DNA of 64,000 nucleotides from Corynebacterium meitnerae (GTDB lineage: Bacteria; Actinomycetota; Actinomycetes; Mycobacteriales; Mycobacteriaceae): positions 1 to 64,000 of the forward strand of contig NZ_JAKMUS010000004.1 of the NCBI RefSeq assembly GCF_027570075.1, given 5' to 3'. Positions 54,610-63,208 of the stretch are shown one piece after another. Every line of letters begins with the position of its first letter. Positions within the stretch are counted from its first letter, which is position 1. The notes under the pieces are model-generated. The model had not been told where the DNA came from, ran no database searches, and saw only the letters and a list, made by a program, of their open reading frames with translations. Position numbers and translations under genes: made by a program.

Positions 54610-57576
54610 TTGGCCACGCGCCTGAATATTCCTCGTCCGAAGCCGCGGAAATCCAACACCATGCTGGTGGTCTTTGGTGTCCTCGCGGTGCTCACCCTTC
54701 TCGTTCCCATGCTGGTGAACCTGTACACGGAGTTCCGCTGGTTTGGGGAGCTGGATTACCGCAGCGTGTTCACCAAGGTGATCCTGGTCCGCATCGTGCT
54801 GTTCGTGCTGTTTGCACTCGTCGGCGGTGCTATCACCTTTGCTGCTGCCTTCTTCACGTGGCGCACGCGTGAGAAGAACTCGGTGTTCTCAGACCCGAAT
54901 TCACCGGTTGCGCAGTACCAGGCATCCATCCAGTCCACCGTGCGTGGCCTGCTCGTGTGGGTGCCCATCATCGTTGGTGTGGTCACCGGTGTGCTGGGCC
55001 AAGGCACGTGGCGCACGTTCATGCTGTGGCTCAACGGTGGTGATTTTGGTACCACGGACGCACAGTTCGGCCGAGACCTTGGCTTCTACGCCTTTGCTCT
55101 GCCGGTGCTGTCCCTCATCGTCAGCGTGCTGTCCATGCTGCTGGTCATCGCCTTCCTCGTCGGCGTAGTAGGCCAGTACTTGCTCGGCGGCATCCGCGTG
55201 GCCAACCAGGTGGCCGGCACCAAGGGTTACATCTCCACGGCCGCACGCATCCAGCTGGCAGCTACCGCTGGCCTGTGGCTACTGGTCAAGGCATGTGATT
55301 ACTGGCTGCAGCGCTACAGCCTGCTGTACGGCAAGAATGACATCTTTACCGGTGCGTCTTACACCGACATCAACGCTCAGCTGCCGGCGCGCATCATCCT
55401 CATCGTCATTGCGGTGCTGGTTGCGGCGGCCTTCTTCGCGTCCATCGTGTTCAAGGACTTCCGTATTCCGGTCCTGGCAACCGTGCTGATGGTTCTGTCC
55501 TCCTTGGTCATCGGCCAGGCATGGCCGGCTCTGATCCAGCAGTTCTCCGTGAATCCGAACCGCCAGGAGCGTGAGTCCGAGTACATCTCCCGCAATATTG
55601 AGGCAACGCGGGAGGCCTATGGCCTGACCGATGACAAGGTCACCTATGAAACGAACTGGGGCGCGGAGCCCGCTAACGATGGGGAAGTGGGCAATGATTC
55701 GGCGACAATCTCGAACATCCGCCTGCTCGACCCGGACATTCTGGCGCCGACGTTTACGCAGAACCAGCAGCTGCGTAACTTCTACGGCTTCCCGAAGAAC
55801 CTGGCCATGGACCGCTATGAGGTCGATGGTGAGATGCGTGACTTCGTTGTTGCTGCCCGTGAGCTGGACCCGAACGCCCTGCGTGAGAACCAGCGTGACT
55901 GGCTGAACCGTCACACCGTGTACACCCACGGCAATGGCTTCGTAGCCGCCCAGGCCAACATCGTCGATGAGGCTGCACAGGATGCTGGCTCCACCCGTGG
56001 TGGTCTGCCGGTGTTCACTGTCTCCGACCTGCAGTCCAACGCCAATGCTGCGGAAAAGGAGGATGCGGAGGAGCTCGGCATCCGTGCGGAGCAGCCGCGT
56101 GTCTACTACGGTCCGGTCATCGCTTCGGCTCAAGATGGCCTTGACTACGCCATCGTCGGCGACGTGGGCCAGGGCCCGCTGGAGTACGACACTGATACGT
56201 CTTCCTTCACCTACGACGGCAAGGGTGGCGTGGGCATTGGCAACTGGATTGACCGTGCTGCTTTTGCCCTGAAGTACCAGGAGATGAACCTCATCCTGTC
56301 TGACCGTGTGGGCAAGGACTCCAAGATCCTGTACGACCGCGACCCGCGCAAGCGTGTGGAAAAGGTCGCCCCGTGGCTGACCACGGACCAGATGACCTAC
56401 CCGGCGGTTATTGATGGCCGCATTAAGTGGATCGTCGACGGCTACACCACGCTGTCCGCACTGCCGTATTCCACCCGCACGTCCCTGCAGGACACCACGC
56501 AGGATGCCCTCAACCCGGATGGCACCAACCAGCGTCTGGTGAACAATGAGGTGGGCTACATCCGCAACTCCGTCAAGGCAACGGTTGATGCCTACGACGG
56601 CACAGTGGAACTCTACGCTTTCGACGAAGAGGATCCGGTTCTCAAGGCATGGATGGGCGTGTTCCCGGACACCGTGAAGCCGGCCAAGGACATCCCGGAC
56701 ACCTTGCATGAGCACCTGCGTTACCCGGAGGACTTGTTTAAGGTTCAGCGTGAACTGCTGGCCCGCTACCACGTGTCTGACCCGGGCGTGTTCTTCAACA
56801 ACGATGCGTTCTGGTCTGTCCCGAATGACCCGACGGCACCGGAAGGCCGTAAGGAACTGAACCAGCCGCCGTACTACGTCGTGGCATCTGATCCGGAGAC
56901 TTCCGAGCCGACCTTCCAGCTGATCACCCCGTACCGTGGTTTGAGCCGTGAGTTCCTCGCCGCTCACATGACTGTGACGTCTGATCCGCACAACTACGGC
57001 AAGATCACCGTCCGCGTCCTGCCCACCAACACGCAGACCCAAGGCCCGAAGCAGGCGCAGGATGCCCTCATGTCCTCCGACCAGGTGGCCCGCGACCGCA
57101 CGCTGTGGGAGGGTTCCAACACCCTGAAGAACGGCAACCTGCTCACCCTCCCGGTTGCGAACGGGGAGATCCTCTACGTTGAGCCGATCTACTCGCAGCG
57201 CAAGGACCAGGAATCCGCATTCCCGAAGCTGCTTCGTGTCCTCGTGTTCTACAAGGGCCGCGTGGGCTACGCGCCGACCGTCTCCCAGGCTCTCAGCCAG
57301 GTGGGCATTGATGCGAAGGAAGCCCAAGACATCAGCATTGTCGACGCTGACGGCAACACCACCGAACCCAAGGATGCTGCCGCCGACACCGACAAGGCCG
57401 AAGGCGACAACAAGCCCAAGCCGGCGGAGAGCCCGGACAACAAGGACTCCGCACTGAAGGCTATCGACGACGCCTTGCGCGGCATCGAAAACGCCCGCAA
57501 CGGCTCCTTCGAGGAATACGGCAAGGCCCTGGACAACCTTGACCGTGCCGTCAAGGACTACCAAAACATCCAGTAG
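54610..57576 (+). CDS. UPF0182 family membrane protein
   Basis: 988 residues, TTG start with AAAGGAG 10 nt upstream. Seven predicted membrane helices in the first 310 residues (e.g. LVVFGVLAVLTLLVPMLVNLY, FVLFALVGGAITFAAAFF, LIVSVLSMLLVIAFLVGVVG), then a large extracytoplasmic domain with GIGNWIDRAAFALKYQEMNLIL and NEVGYIRNSVKATVDAYDG, and a disordered acidic end. Homologue of Rv3193c; role unknown, near-universal in Actinobacteria. Divergent from the PPA1309 gene. Confidence 0.93.
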   Translation: MATRLNIPRPKPRKSNTMLVVFGVLAVLTLLVPMLVNLYTEFRWFGELDYRSVFTKVILVRIVLFVLFALVGGAITFAAAFFTWRTREKNSVFSDPNSPVAQYQASIQSTVRGLLVWVPIIVGVVTGVLGQGTWRTFMLWLNGGDFGTTDAQFGRDLGFYAFALPVLSLIVSVLSMLLVIAFLVGVVGQYLLGGIRVANQVAGTKGYISTAARIQLAATAGLWLLVKACDYWLQRYSLLYGKNDIFTGASYTDINAQLPARIILIVIAVLVAAAFFASIVFKDFRIPVLATVLMVLSSLVIGQAWPALIQQFSVNPNRQERESEYISRNIEATREAYGLTDDKVTYETNWGAEPANDGEVGNDSATISNIRLLDPDILAPTFTQNQQLRNFYGFPKNLAMDRYEVDGEMRDFVVAARELDPNALRENQRDWLNRHTVYTHGNGFVAAQANIVDEAAQDAGSTRGGLPVFTVSDLQSNANAAEKEDAEELGIRAEQPRVYYGPVIASAQDGLDYAIVGDVGQGPLEYDTDTSSFTYDGKGGVGIGNWIDRAAFALKYQEMNLILSDRVGKDSKILYDRDPRKRVEKVAPWLTTDQMTYPAVIDGRIKWIVDGYTTLSALPYSTRTSLQDTTQDALNPDGTNQRLVNNEVGYIRNSVKATVDAYDGTVELYAFDEEDPVLKAWMGVFPDTVKPAKDIPDTLHEHLRYPEDLFKVQRELLARYHVSDPGVFFNNDAFWSVPNDPTAPEGRKELNQPPYYVVASDPETSEPTFQLITPYRGLSREFLAAHMTVTSDPHNYGKITVRVLPTNTQTQGPKQAQDALMSSDQVARDRTLWEGSNTLKNGNLLTLPVANGEILYVEPIYSQRKDQESAFPKLLRVLVFYKGRVGYAPTVSQALSQVGIDAKEAQDISIVDADGNTTEPKDAAADTDKAEGDNKPKPAESPDNKDSALKAIDDALRGIENARNGSFEEYGKALDNLDRAVKDYQNIQ

Positions 57577-57588
57577 TCACCAGCACAT

Positions 57589-57636
57589 CCCCTGGTTGCC
57601 CAACCGCAACAGCAAAGCGGCAGCCAGGGGATTTGT
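57589..57636 (+). terminator. Terminator of the UPF0182 gene
   Basis: CCCCTGGTTGCC pairs with GGCAGCCAGGGG (one mismatch) across an 18-nt loop and is followed by ATTTGT. Located 12 nt after the stop codon. Confidence 0.75.
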
Positions 57637-57661
57637 CGTTCTAGTACCCCGTGCGTATAGT
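57633..57661 (+). promoter_or_regulatory. Promoter of the initiator tRNA gene
   Basis: TTGTCG (57633-57638), 17-bp spacer, TATAGT (57656-57661): a close SigA match 46 bp upstream of the mature tRNA 5' end. Confidence 0.75.
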
Positions 57662-57707
57662 TAACGCCGTTGTCATTTAGACAGCAGGTGAATTAAATAT
57701 CACTCGA

Positions 57708-57781
57708 CGCGGGGTGGAGCAGCTCGGTAGCTCGCTGGGCTCATAACCCAGAGGTCGTAGGTTCGAATCCTGCCCCCGCTA
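57708..57781 (+). tRNA. Initiator tRNA-fMet (CAU)
   Basis: 74 nt without an encoded CCA. Cloverleaf: acceptor CGCGGGG with C1 unpaired against U72 (the initiator hallmark), anticodon arm CTGGGCTCATAACCCAG with three consecutive G-C pairs and CAU, T-arm ending GGTTCGAATCC. The three G-C pairs and the 1-72 mismatch identify the initiator rather than elongator tRNA. Its terminator is interrupted by an insertion sequence. Confidence 0.93.
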
Positions 57782-57789
57782 CTAAAACA

Positions 57790-57802
57790 AGACCCCTACC
57801 AG
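57790..57802 (+). terminator. 5' arm of the tRNA-fMet terminator, split by the IS
   Basis: AGACCCCTACCAG, 8 nt after the tRNA. Its exact complement CTGGTAGGGGTCT followed by TTTTC lies at 59253-59265, beyond the insertion sequence. Removing the IS and one AAA copy rebuilds a 13-bp stem with loop TGGAAACG and a T-tract. Confidence 0.85.
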
Positions 57803-57870
57803 TGGAAATGAACTGCTCCCCATTAGTTGGACTGAGAAATCAGTTACTGACTAGTGGGGAGTAGTTTTCA

Positions 57871-58353
57871 TTGAGAGCACGAAGTTCGCTAAGTGAGCAG
57901 CAGCGTGAACAGTTGGTTGAGCTTTTCGAGCAGGGCATGGGGTGCAAAGCAGCGGCAAGTGCTCTCGGGGCCTCCAGACACGCCGTGCAGAGTCTCTACC
58001 GTCGGTTTGTGCTGCGTGGCAGGCTATGTCTCGTGGAGAAACCGACAAAGCAGCAGTATTCGTTCGAGATCAAAAAGGAAGTCGTCGAGCGCCACCTTGC
58101 TGGCGAGACAAGGATGGATCTTGCGCGTGAGTTTGGTCTGTCGTCAGACCAGCTCGTCAAAGACTGGGTGCGGAAATGGCGCAAAGGTGGCGACGAGGCA
58201 CTAATACCGAAGCCGAAGGGCAGGCCCAAGGGGTCGACTGCACCGAAGCGGCTTACCGAAGCAGAGCAGCTGCGACGCCAGATCGAACGGCTGGAAGCGG
58301 AAAACGCTTATCTAAAAAAATTGCGGGACTTGAGGAATCAGGGACACGCTTGA
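57871..58353 (+). CDS. IS3-family transposase OrfA
   Basis: 160 residues, TTG start. Two helix-turn-helix regions (EQGMGCKAAASALGASRHAVQSLYRR; AGETRMDLAREFGLSSDQLVKDWVRKW) bind the IS ends, followed by a leucine-zipper-like coil RRQIERLEAENAYLKK. At 58314-58320 an A7 run lets ribosomes slip -1 into OrfB, producing the full transposase. Confidence 0.92.
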   Translation: MRARSSLSEQQREQLVELFEQGMGCKAAASALGASRHAVQSLYRRFVLRGRLCLVEKPTKQQYSFEIKKEVVERHLAGETRMDLAREFGLSSDQLVKDWVRKWRKGGDEALIPKPKGRPKGSTAPKRLTEAEQLRRQIERLEAENAYLKKLRDLRNQGHA

Positions 58354-59213
58354 AAGTCCAGGCGATTGTCATCCTCAAGTCGCACCACCGCTTGGAATAC
58401 CTCCTAGAAGCAGCAGGTATCCCACGGTCAACCTTCTTCTACCACCAGAAACGCCTCAGCCAACCGGATAAGCACGCCGCGCTTAAAGATGCGATCCGGG
58501 AAAGCTTCGAACGTAACAAGCATCGCTACGGCTACCGGCGAGTCCTCCTTGACCTGCGTAACCAGGGCTGGGTGGTCAACCACAAACTCGTCTACAAACT
58601 CATGTGCGAGATGGGGCTGCGAGCCAAGGTCCGCCAGCGCAGGCCGTATGTTTCCTACGCTGGGACGATCAGCCACATCGCTGACAACAAGCTCGACCGC
58701 AAATTCACCCCGGATCAGCCAAATACCGTTTTTGTCAGCGACGTCACCGAGTTCAGGGTCGCAGGCCGAAAAGTGTATCTGTCACCAGTGATGGACCTGT
58801 TCGATCGTTCAATTGTTGCCCACACAGTGGATACATCACCGTCGACAGCGTTTACCGCTGCCTCTTTGTCCAAGGCGATTGCGGTTTGTGCGCCTGAACC
58901 CGGGTGGATGATGCACACCGATCAAGGCTTCCAGTACCAGCATTCCTCGTGGCGCAACTTGATTCATGACAACGGTGGTGTGCAGTCAATGTCGCGTAAA
59001 GCCAACTGCTACGACAACGCAGTCATGGAGAACTTCTTCGGGCACTTGAAAACCGAGATGTACCACGGAGAAGTCTTCGACACCGTCGCAGAATTCAACC
59101 AGGCAATCAATGAGTACATCCAGTGGTACAACACCGAACGCATCCAACAACGACTCAAGGGCCTGACCCCGATGCAATACCGGAATCAGACCCTTGAAAC
59201 CCTAACCGCCTAG
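58319..59213 (+). CDS. IS3-family transposase OrfB (via -1 frameshift)
   Basis: About 297 residues after the frameshift (KKIAGLEESGTRLK...). rve/DDE integrase domain: first Asp in TVFVSDVTEFRV, second in MMHTDQGFQYQ, Glu in ENFFGHLKTEMYHG, plus the HTH_21 region YGYRRVLLDLRNQGWVVNHKLVYKLM. Open without defect to the TAG 36 bp before the right end. The reading frame itself opens upstream at 58176 within orfA. Confidence 0.9.
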
Positions 59214-59252
59214 AATTAAACCAGTCCAACTTTCGGGGGCTAGTTCAAAACG

Positions 59253-59268
59253 CTGGTAGGGGTCTTTT
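59253..59268 (+). terminator. 3' arm of the tRNA-fMet terminator, displaced by the IS
   Basis: CTGGTAGGGGTCT then TTTTC, the partner of 57790-57802. Separated from it by 1,450 bp, so it cannot fold with the tRNA transcript unless the IS is transcribed through. Confidence 0.8.
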
Positions 59269-59366
59269 CTTCTGCTTAAACCCGGAGCCCAATGGTGTGT
59301 TGGTTTTGCGCGATCTCGGTTTCAGCAATGTCCATCAAATGCACGAGACGAGGCTTGATGCGTATT

Positions 59367-59385
59367 ACAGGTTAGGCTAACCTAA
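59367..59385. promoter_or_regulatory. DtxR box in front of the chimeric gene
   Basis: ACAGGTTAGGCTAACCTAA matches the DtxR consensus TTAGGTTAGSCTAACCTAA at 17 of 19 positions. It marks an iron-repressed promoter whose original gene has been replaced by transposase sequence. The 117 bp before it (59250-59366) hold no gene I can support. Confidence 0.85.
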
Positions 59386-59431
59386 CTTGAGAATGATTGC
59401 TATCTTCTGAGAGGGCAACACAGCGCCGCTT

Positions 59432-60161
59432 GTGACTGACGAACCCCGAGCACCTAACCCGAAACCGCCGCGTGGACGCGGCCCACACACCCGGAGACAG
59501 AACCAGATGAAGTCGATTGCCCAGATCGTCCAGCCGAGGTTCCTCAGCCGCTATGCGCGTGAACCGATGGATGCCGCCGCCGTCGACCAGGTTCTGCCGC
59601 AGGCGAGGAAGGTGATGGATCCGTTTCACGTCGTGCATCTGGCCGCGGACAAGCTCACTGGCTGCCGGCGGAGGCTCCAACGTGAGACCACGGGGCGGCG
59701 TGGACGCAAGGATGATCCGCTGTACAAGCACCGGCGGACCTTGCTGGCCAGGAGGAACTACCTCGCCGAGCGGCAGAACAGGCGGCTGGACCTGTTGTGG
59801 GCCACCGATGACGAATACGTGGCACTCGAGGTCACGTGGATGGCTCTCACAGGACATGATCCAGGCCTACGGGCACCCGAAGACATCGGAGGGCAAGAAG
59901 TTGAGGATCATCAACACCCTGCGTAAGGGCGTGCCGAAAGGTCTGGAGGAGCTGGCCCAGCTGGGTCGGACGTTGTGGCGCTGGCGCGAGGACGTGCTGG
60001 CTTACTTCGACATCGGGGCGTCCAACGGGCCGGTCGAGGCCATCAATGGCCGGTTAGAGAATCTACGGGGGATCGCCCAGGGGTTCCGCAACCTCGACCA
60101 CTACATCTTGCGGTGCCTGATTCACTCCGGGCAGCTGCACACCCGGATCAACGTACTCTAA
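59432..60161 (+). pseudogene. Chimera: iron-regulated gene start fused to a truncated ISL3-family transposase
   Basis: GTG 59432 starts a frame (MTDEPRAPNPKPPRGRGPHT..., then SIAQIVQPRFLSRYARE) whose first ~55 residues are not transposase and probably are the remains of the gene served by the DtxR box. From about residue 55 (VMDPFHVVHLAADKLTGCRR) it is the C-terminal half of an ISL3 transposase. A one-base shift near 59840-59850 breaks it: the homology continues in another frame (MIQAYGHPKTSEGKK...) through DIGASNGPVEAINGRLENLRG to the TAA at 60159-60161. The ISL3 N-terminus and left end are missing. The exact junction is uncertain. Confidence 0.75.
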
Positions 60162-60174
60162 ATCGTGAAGAACC
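59597..60174 (+). mobile_element. Remnant of an ISL3-family insertion sequence (right part)
   Basis: Spans the transposase homology to the right terminal repeat, whose inner sequence is AATCGTGAAGAACC ending at 60174; the reverse GGTTCTTCACGATT is close to known ISL3-family ends. Left terminal repeat not seen; left boundary approximate. The right end lies inside the MerR-type gene. Confidence 0.65.
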
Positions 60175-60335
60175 CGTAAAGCGGAAATCAATTCGAGGCG
60201 CTCGCGGTGCGCGGGACCGTAGACGGACGTGGTCTGGTTCTTCTTCGCCCCGGGCGGAAGCAGGCCCTCGCGGATGTAGTACTTGATGGTCGCGGTCGAC
60301 CTGTCCGTGGCCGCCGCGTGCTCGCCGAGCTTCAT
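60175..60335 (-). pseudogene. MerR-type regulator, truncated to its DNA-binding domain
   Basis: ATG 60335 starts MKLGEHAAATDRSTATIKYY, an N-terminal MerR helix-turn-helix with REGLLPPG wing, continuing about 54 residues. At 60174 the frame passes into the ISL3 right end (antisense), so the effector-binding part is lost. The frame continues to 60063 by chance. It is divergent from irtA and shares its promoter region, so it was probably its regulator or that of a neighbour. Confidence 0.75.
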
Positions 60336-60421
60336 CGTGCCGCCCTTTCGATCGGGGATGGCCGCATTGGGCAGTGGCGCTACCTTGCCGATGGTCGGAC
60401 GCCATGGAACCTGTCATATAG

Positions 60422-60440
60422 TTAGGCTAGGCTATCCTTC
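60422..60440. promoter_or_regulatory. Degenerate DtxR box upstream of irtA
   Basis: TTAGGCTAGGCTATCCTTC matches the DtxR consensus at about 14 of 19 positions. It sits 63 bp before the irtA start, between it and the MerR remnant, as expected for iron repression of siderophore transport. Confidence 0.55.
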
Positions 60441-60502
60441 AAATGTCTGCGTCGGTCCCGTGCGCTTTGCGACGGGACCCATCCTCGAAAGGTGAGTGGT
60501 CG

Positions 60503-63208
60503 ATGGCGAAGGGGTTTGAGGCCGTCGTACTCCGTGGCCTGGGCGCCAAGGAACATGCGGTGACCGTGATCGGGAAACGCCGGCTCGCGCCGCACTTCAT
60601 CCGGGTCACGTGCCGCTCGGAAGGGCTGCTCGATCCGAAGGGGGAAGCGCCGGCGAACTGGCTGCGCCTCTGGTTCCCCGACCCCGACGGCGGCCCGAAG
60701 GAGTTCCAGCGCGGCTACACGCTCGTCGATCCCGATCCGGCGACCGGCGAGTTCTCCATCGATTTCGTCATACACGAGCCCGCCGGGCCCGCCTCGCACT
60801 GGGCGGTGAACTGCGAGGAAGGCGACCGGATCGTCGCCATGCGCTACGGCGAGCAACCCTTCGCCCTGCCCGAGCCGCCCCCGGCGGGGTACCTGCTGCT
60901 CGGGGACCTCGCCGGCTATCCGGCGATCCGCGCCCTGGTCGCCGCCATCCCCGAGGACAGCCCCGTGGTCGTCTACCTGGAGCGGCACAGCCCCGACGAC
61001 GACCACATCGCCCTGCCCGAGGGCCCGAACATCACCGCGTCCTGGGTCGACGAGCTTCCCGACGGGCAGGCGCTGGTCCAGGCGATCAGCGACGGGGACT
61101 GGGCCGGCTGGTACGCCTGGGTGACCGCGGAAACCGCGTCGACCCGGCACGCGAAGACACTGCTGCAGAAGAAATTCGGACTCAACCGAGCGACCTTGCA
61201 CGCGCATGCCTACTGGGTCCGCGGACGCCAGATGGGCAAGACGCAGACCATCGATTCGGCGGGTCCGGAGGCAACCGAGGCGAAGGGCGCGTCGGCTGCG
61301 CCTGTCGCCGCCGACGCGGACGCCGCCTCCGATGTCAACGTCATGGCGGCTGCCTCCGCTGCCTCCGGCGCCTCGGCCACCGCCGGCACCACCGGCGCTT
61401 CGTCCAGCGCCTCCACGTCCGCAAGTGCCGGCGCCGTCGGCTCCACCGACGCTCCCGAACCCCGGCAAACCCCCGGCGCCGACGCCGGCAAGGGGGGTGT
61501 GCTCCGGCCGCTCAAGCGTCCGCTCATCGCCGCAGGCATCGTCGAGGGAGCGCTGTCCCTGCTGCAGCTGATCCCCTTCATCCTGTTCGCGGAACTGGCC
61601 CGGCTGTTCGTCGAAGGGGCACCTGCGGAGGCTTTCGCCAAACCGGCGATCTGGGCGGTGGTCGCGATGGCCGTCTCGGCGGCGGGGACGACGCTGCTGG
61701 TGCTGTGGCTTCACTTCCTGGACGCCAACTTCGCCACGGCGCTGCGGCATCGCCTCTTGGCGAAATTCTCCCGGCTGCCGTTGGGCTGGTTCATGCGCGG
61801 CCGGGCGGCCGACGTCAAAAAGATTGCCGGCGATGACGTCAGGGCACTGCATTACCTGGTCACCCACGCGGTGCCCGACATCGTCGGCGCCGTCGTCGCG
61901 GCGCTGGGCAGCCTGATCTACCTGTTCGCCGTCCAATGGCGATTGGGCCTGGTACTGCTGCTGCCGATCGTCGCCTATATCTACGTCATCAAGGGAATCC
62001 AGCGTCGCGACAAGGACAAGGTGCTGCAGAACCAGCGGTACGAGGTGCTGGCGGCGGGCCAGACCCAGGCCTTCATCGGCTCGCGCGGGACCTCCGCGGT
62101 CTTCGGGCCGAAAGCGGTCGTCGACCTCGAGGGCACGCTGCGGGAATCCGGTGATTTCATGGCCGATTGGCAGCGCGACACCGGCCCCCGCAAGATCATC
62201 GCGGTGATGACGAACCGCCCCACCACGGTGCTGGGCGTGCTTCTAGTGGCGGGATTCGCGATGGTCGTGGCGGGCTGGATGCCGGCGACGGATCTGATCC
62301 CCTTCCTCATCCTGGGCACGTCCTTCGGCGGCCGGTTGCTGAACCTCGGGTTGGGCGTGGCCAGTTTGTCGGGCGGACTTGACGCCAAAGCCAGCGTCGA
62401 GCTTTTACTGGCGACGCCGGAGCTCGCGCCCCCGGTGGATCGTCCCGCGCCCCCGGGCCACGTGCGTTTCGACCACGTCGATTTCACCTACGGCGGCGGC
62501 CGGAAGGTCATCGACGATCTTTCCCTCACGCTGGAGCCCGGCAGCGTCACCGCGCTGGTGGGCCCCTCGGGGGCGGGCAAGTCGACGGTGGCGGCGTTGC
62601 TGGCCCGGCTGTGGGACGTCACCGGCGGTTCCGTGAGCATCGACGGGGTCGACGTGCGCGATCTCACCCAGGAGCAGCTGTATTCCTCGGTGTCGGTGCT
62701 GTTGCAGGATGCCCAGCTGGTGCATGCGAGCATCCGCGACAACATCGCGCTGAACCGTCCCGAGGCGACCGACGCCCAGATCCGCGAGGCTGCGGAGGCC
62801 GCGGACGTGCACCGGGTCATCGAAGCGCTTCCCGACGGCTACGACACCGTGGTCGAACCGAACCGTCTTTCCGGCGGCGAACGCCAGAGGGTGGCCATCG
62901 CCCGCGCGCTGCTGGCGAACACCCCGATCGTCGTGTTGGACGAGGCCACTGCCGCGGCCGACCCGGACTCCGAGGCCGCGATCCACCGTGGGCTCGAACG
63001 CCTGCTGGCGGGCAAGACGGTGCTGATGATCGCGCACCGGCTGCACACGATCAAGAATGCCTCGCGGATCCTCGTCCTGGACGAGGGGAAAGTGGTGGAA
63101 GAGGGCACGCATTCCCGGCTCGTCGCGGCGGGTGGGGCTTATCGGCGGATGTGGGATGCGCATTGCGGCGCACCCGTGTCCGTCGCCGTTGAATCGGAGG
63201 AGAACTGA
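60503..63208 (+). CDS. irtA: IrtA-like siderophore ABC transporter with N-terminal FAD/SIP domain
   Basis: 901 residues from ATG 60503 (GAAAGGTGAG upstream). A siderophore-interacting domain (about 1-250; RRLAPHFIRVTC, HWAVNCEEGDRI and LLLGDLAGYPAIRALVAAI) reduces ferric siderophores using NADPH. A 90-residue Ala/Ser/Thr/Gly-rich linker (about 255-340) joins it to a type IV ABC exporter-fold half: TM domain (about 350-650) and NBD with Walker A GPSGAGKST, LSGGERQRVAIAR signature and Walker B IVVLDEATAA. Pairs with irtB downstream. GC is higher than in the core part of the window, suggesting transfer. Confidence 0.92.
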   Translation: MAKGFEAVVLRGLGAKEHAVTVIGKRRLAPHFIRVTCRSEGLLDPKGEAPANWLRLWFPDPDGGPKEFQRGYTLVDPDPATGEFSIDFVIHEPAGPASHWAVNCEEGDRIVAMRYGEQPFALPEPPPAGYLLLGDLAGYPAIRALVAAIPEDSPVVVYLERHSPDDDHIALPEGPNITASWVDELPDGQALVQAISDGDWAGWYAWVTAETASTRHAKTLLQKKFGLNRATLHAHAYWVRGRQMGKTQTIDSAGPEATEAKGASAAPVAADADAASDVNVMAAASAASGASATAGTTGASSSASTSASAGAVGSTDAPEPRQTPGADAGKGGVLRPLKRPLIAAGIVEGALSLLQLIPFILFAELARLFVEGAPAEAFAKPAIWAVVAMAVSAAGTTLLVLWLHFLDANFATALRHRLLAKFSRLPLGWFMRGRAADVKKIAGDDVRALHYLVTHAVPDIVGAVVAALGSLIYLFAVQWRLGLVLLLPIVAYIYVIKGIQRRDKDKVLQNQRYEVLAAGQTQAFIGSRGTSAVFGPKAVVDLEGTLRESGDFMADWQRDTGPRKIIAVMTNRPTTVLGVLLVAGFAMVVAGWMPATDLIPFLILGTSFGGRLLNLGLGVASLSGGLDAKASVELLLATPELAPPVDRPAPPGHVRFDHVDFTYGGGRKVIDDLSLTLEPGSVTALVGPSGAGKSTVAALLARLWDVTGGSVSIDGVDVRDLTQEQLYSSVSVLLQDAQLVHASIRDNIALNRPEATDAQIREAAEAADVHRVIEALPDGYDTVVEPNRLSGGERQRVAIARALLANTPIVVLDEATAAADPDSEAAIHRGLERLLAGKTVLMIAHRLHTIKNASRILVLDEGKVVEEGTHSRLVAAGGAYRRMWDAHCGAPVSVAVESEEN

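Larger units (their letters stand above)
57809..59247 (+). mobile_element. Complete IS3-family insertion sequence, 1,439 bp
   Basis: Terminal inverted repeats of 25 bp run from TGAACTGCTCCCC (57809) and, inverted, from TGAACTAGCCCCC (ending 59247); both end inward in AGTTGGACT. Flanked by AAA on each side (57806-57808, 59248-59250), a 3-bp target duplication. Two overlapping frames, orfA and orfB, joined by a slippery A7. All parts look intact, so it may be active. Confidence 0.92.

Noticed and set aside
55279..57564. 761-codon open frame antisense to the UPF0182 gene
   Set aside because: Mirror of a real gene with strong codon bias; many Val/Arg/Gly runs and no motif.
59372..59385. Treating the palindrome at 59367-59385 as an IS end
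   Set aside because: It fits the DtxR consensus far better, and the IS3 ends are already defined at 57809 and 59247.
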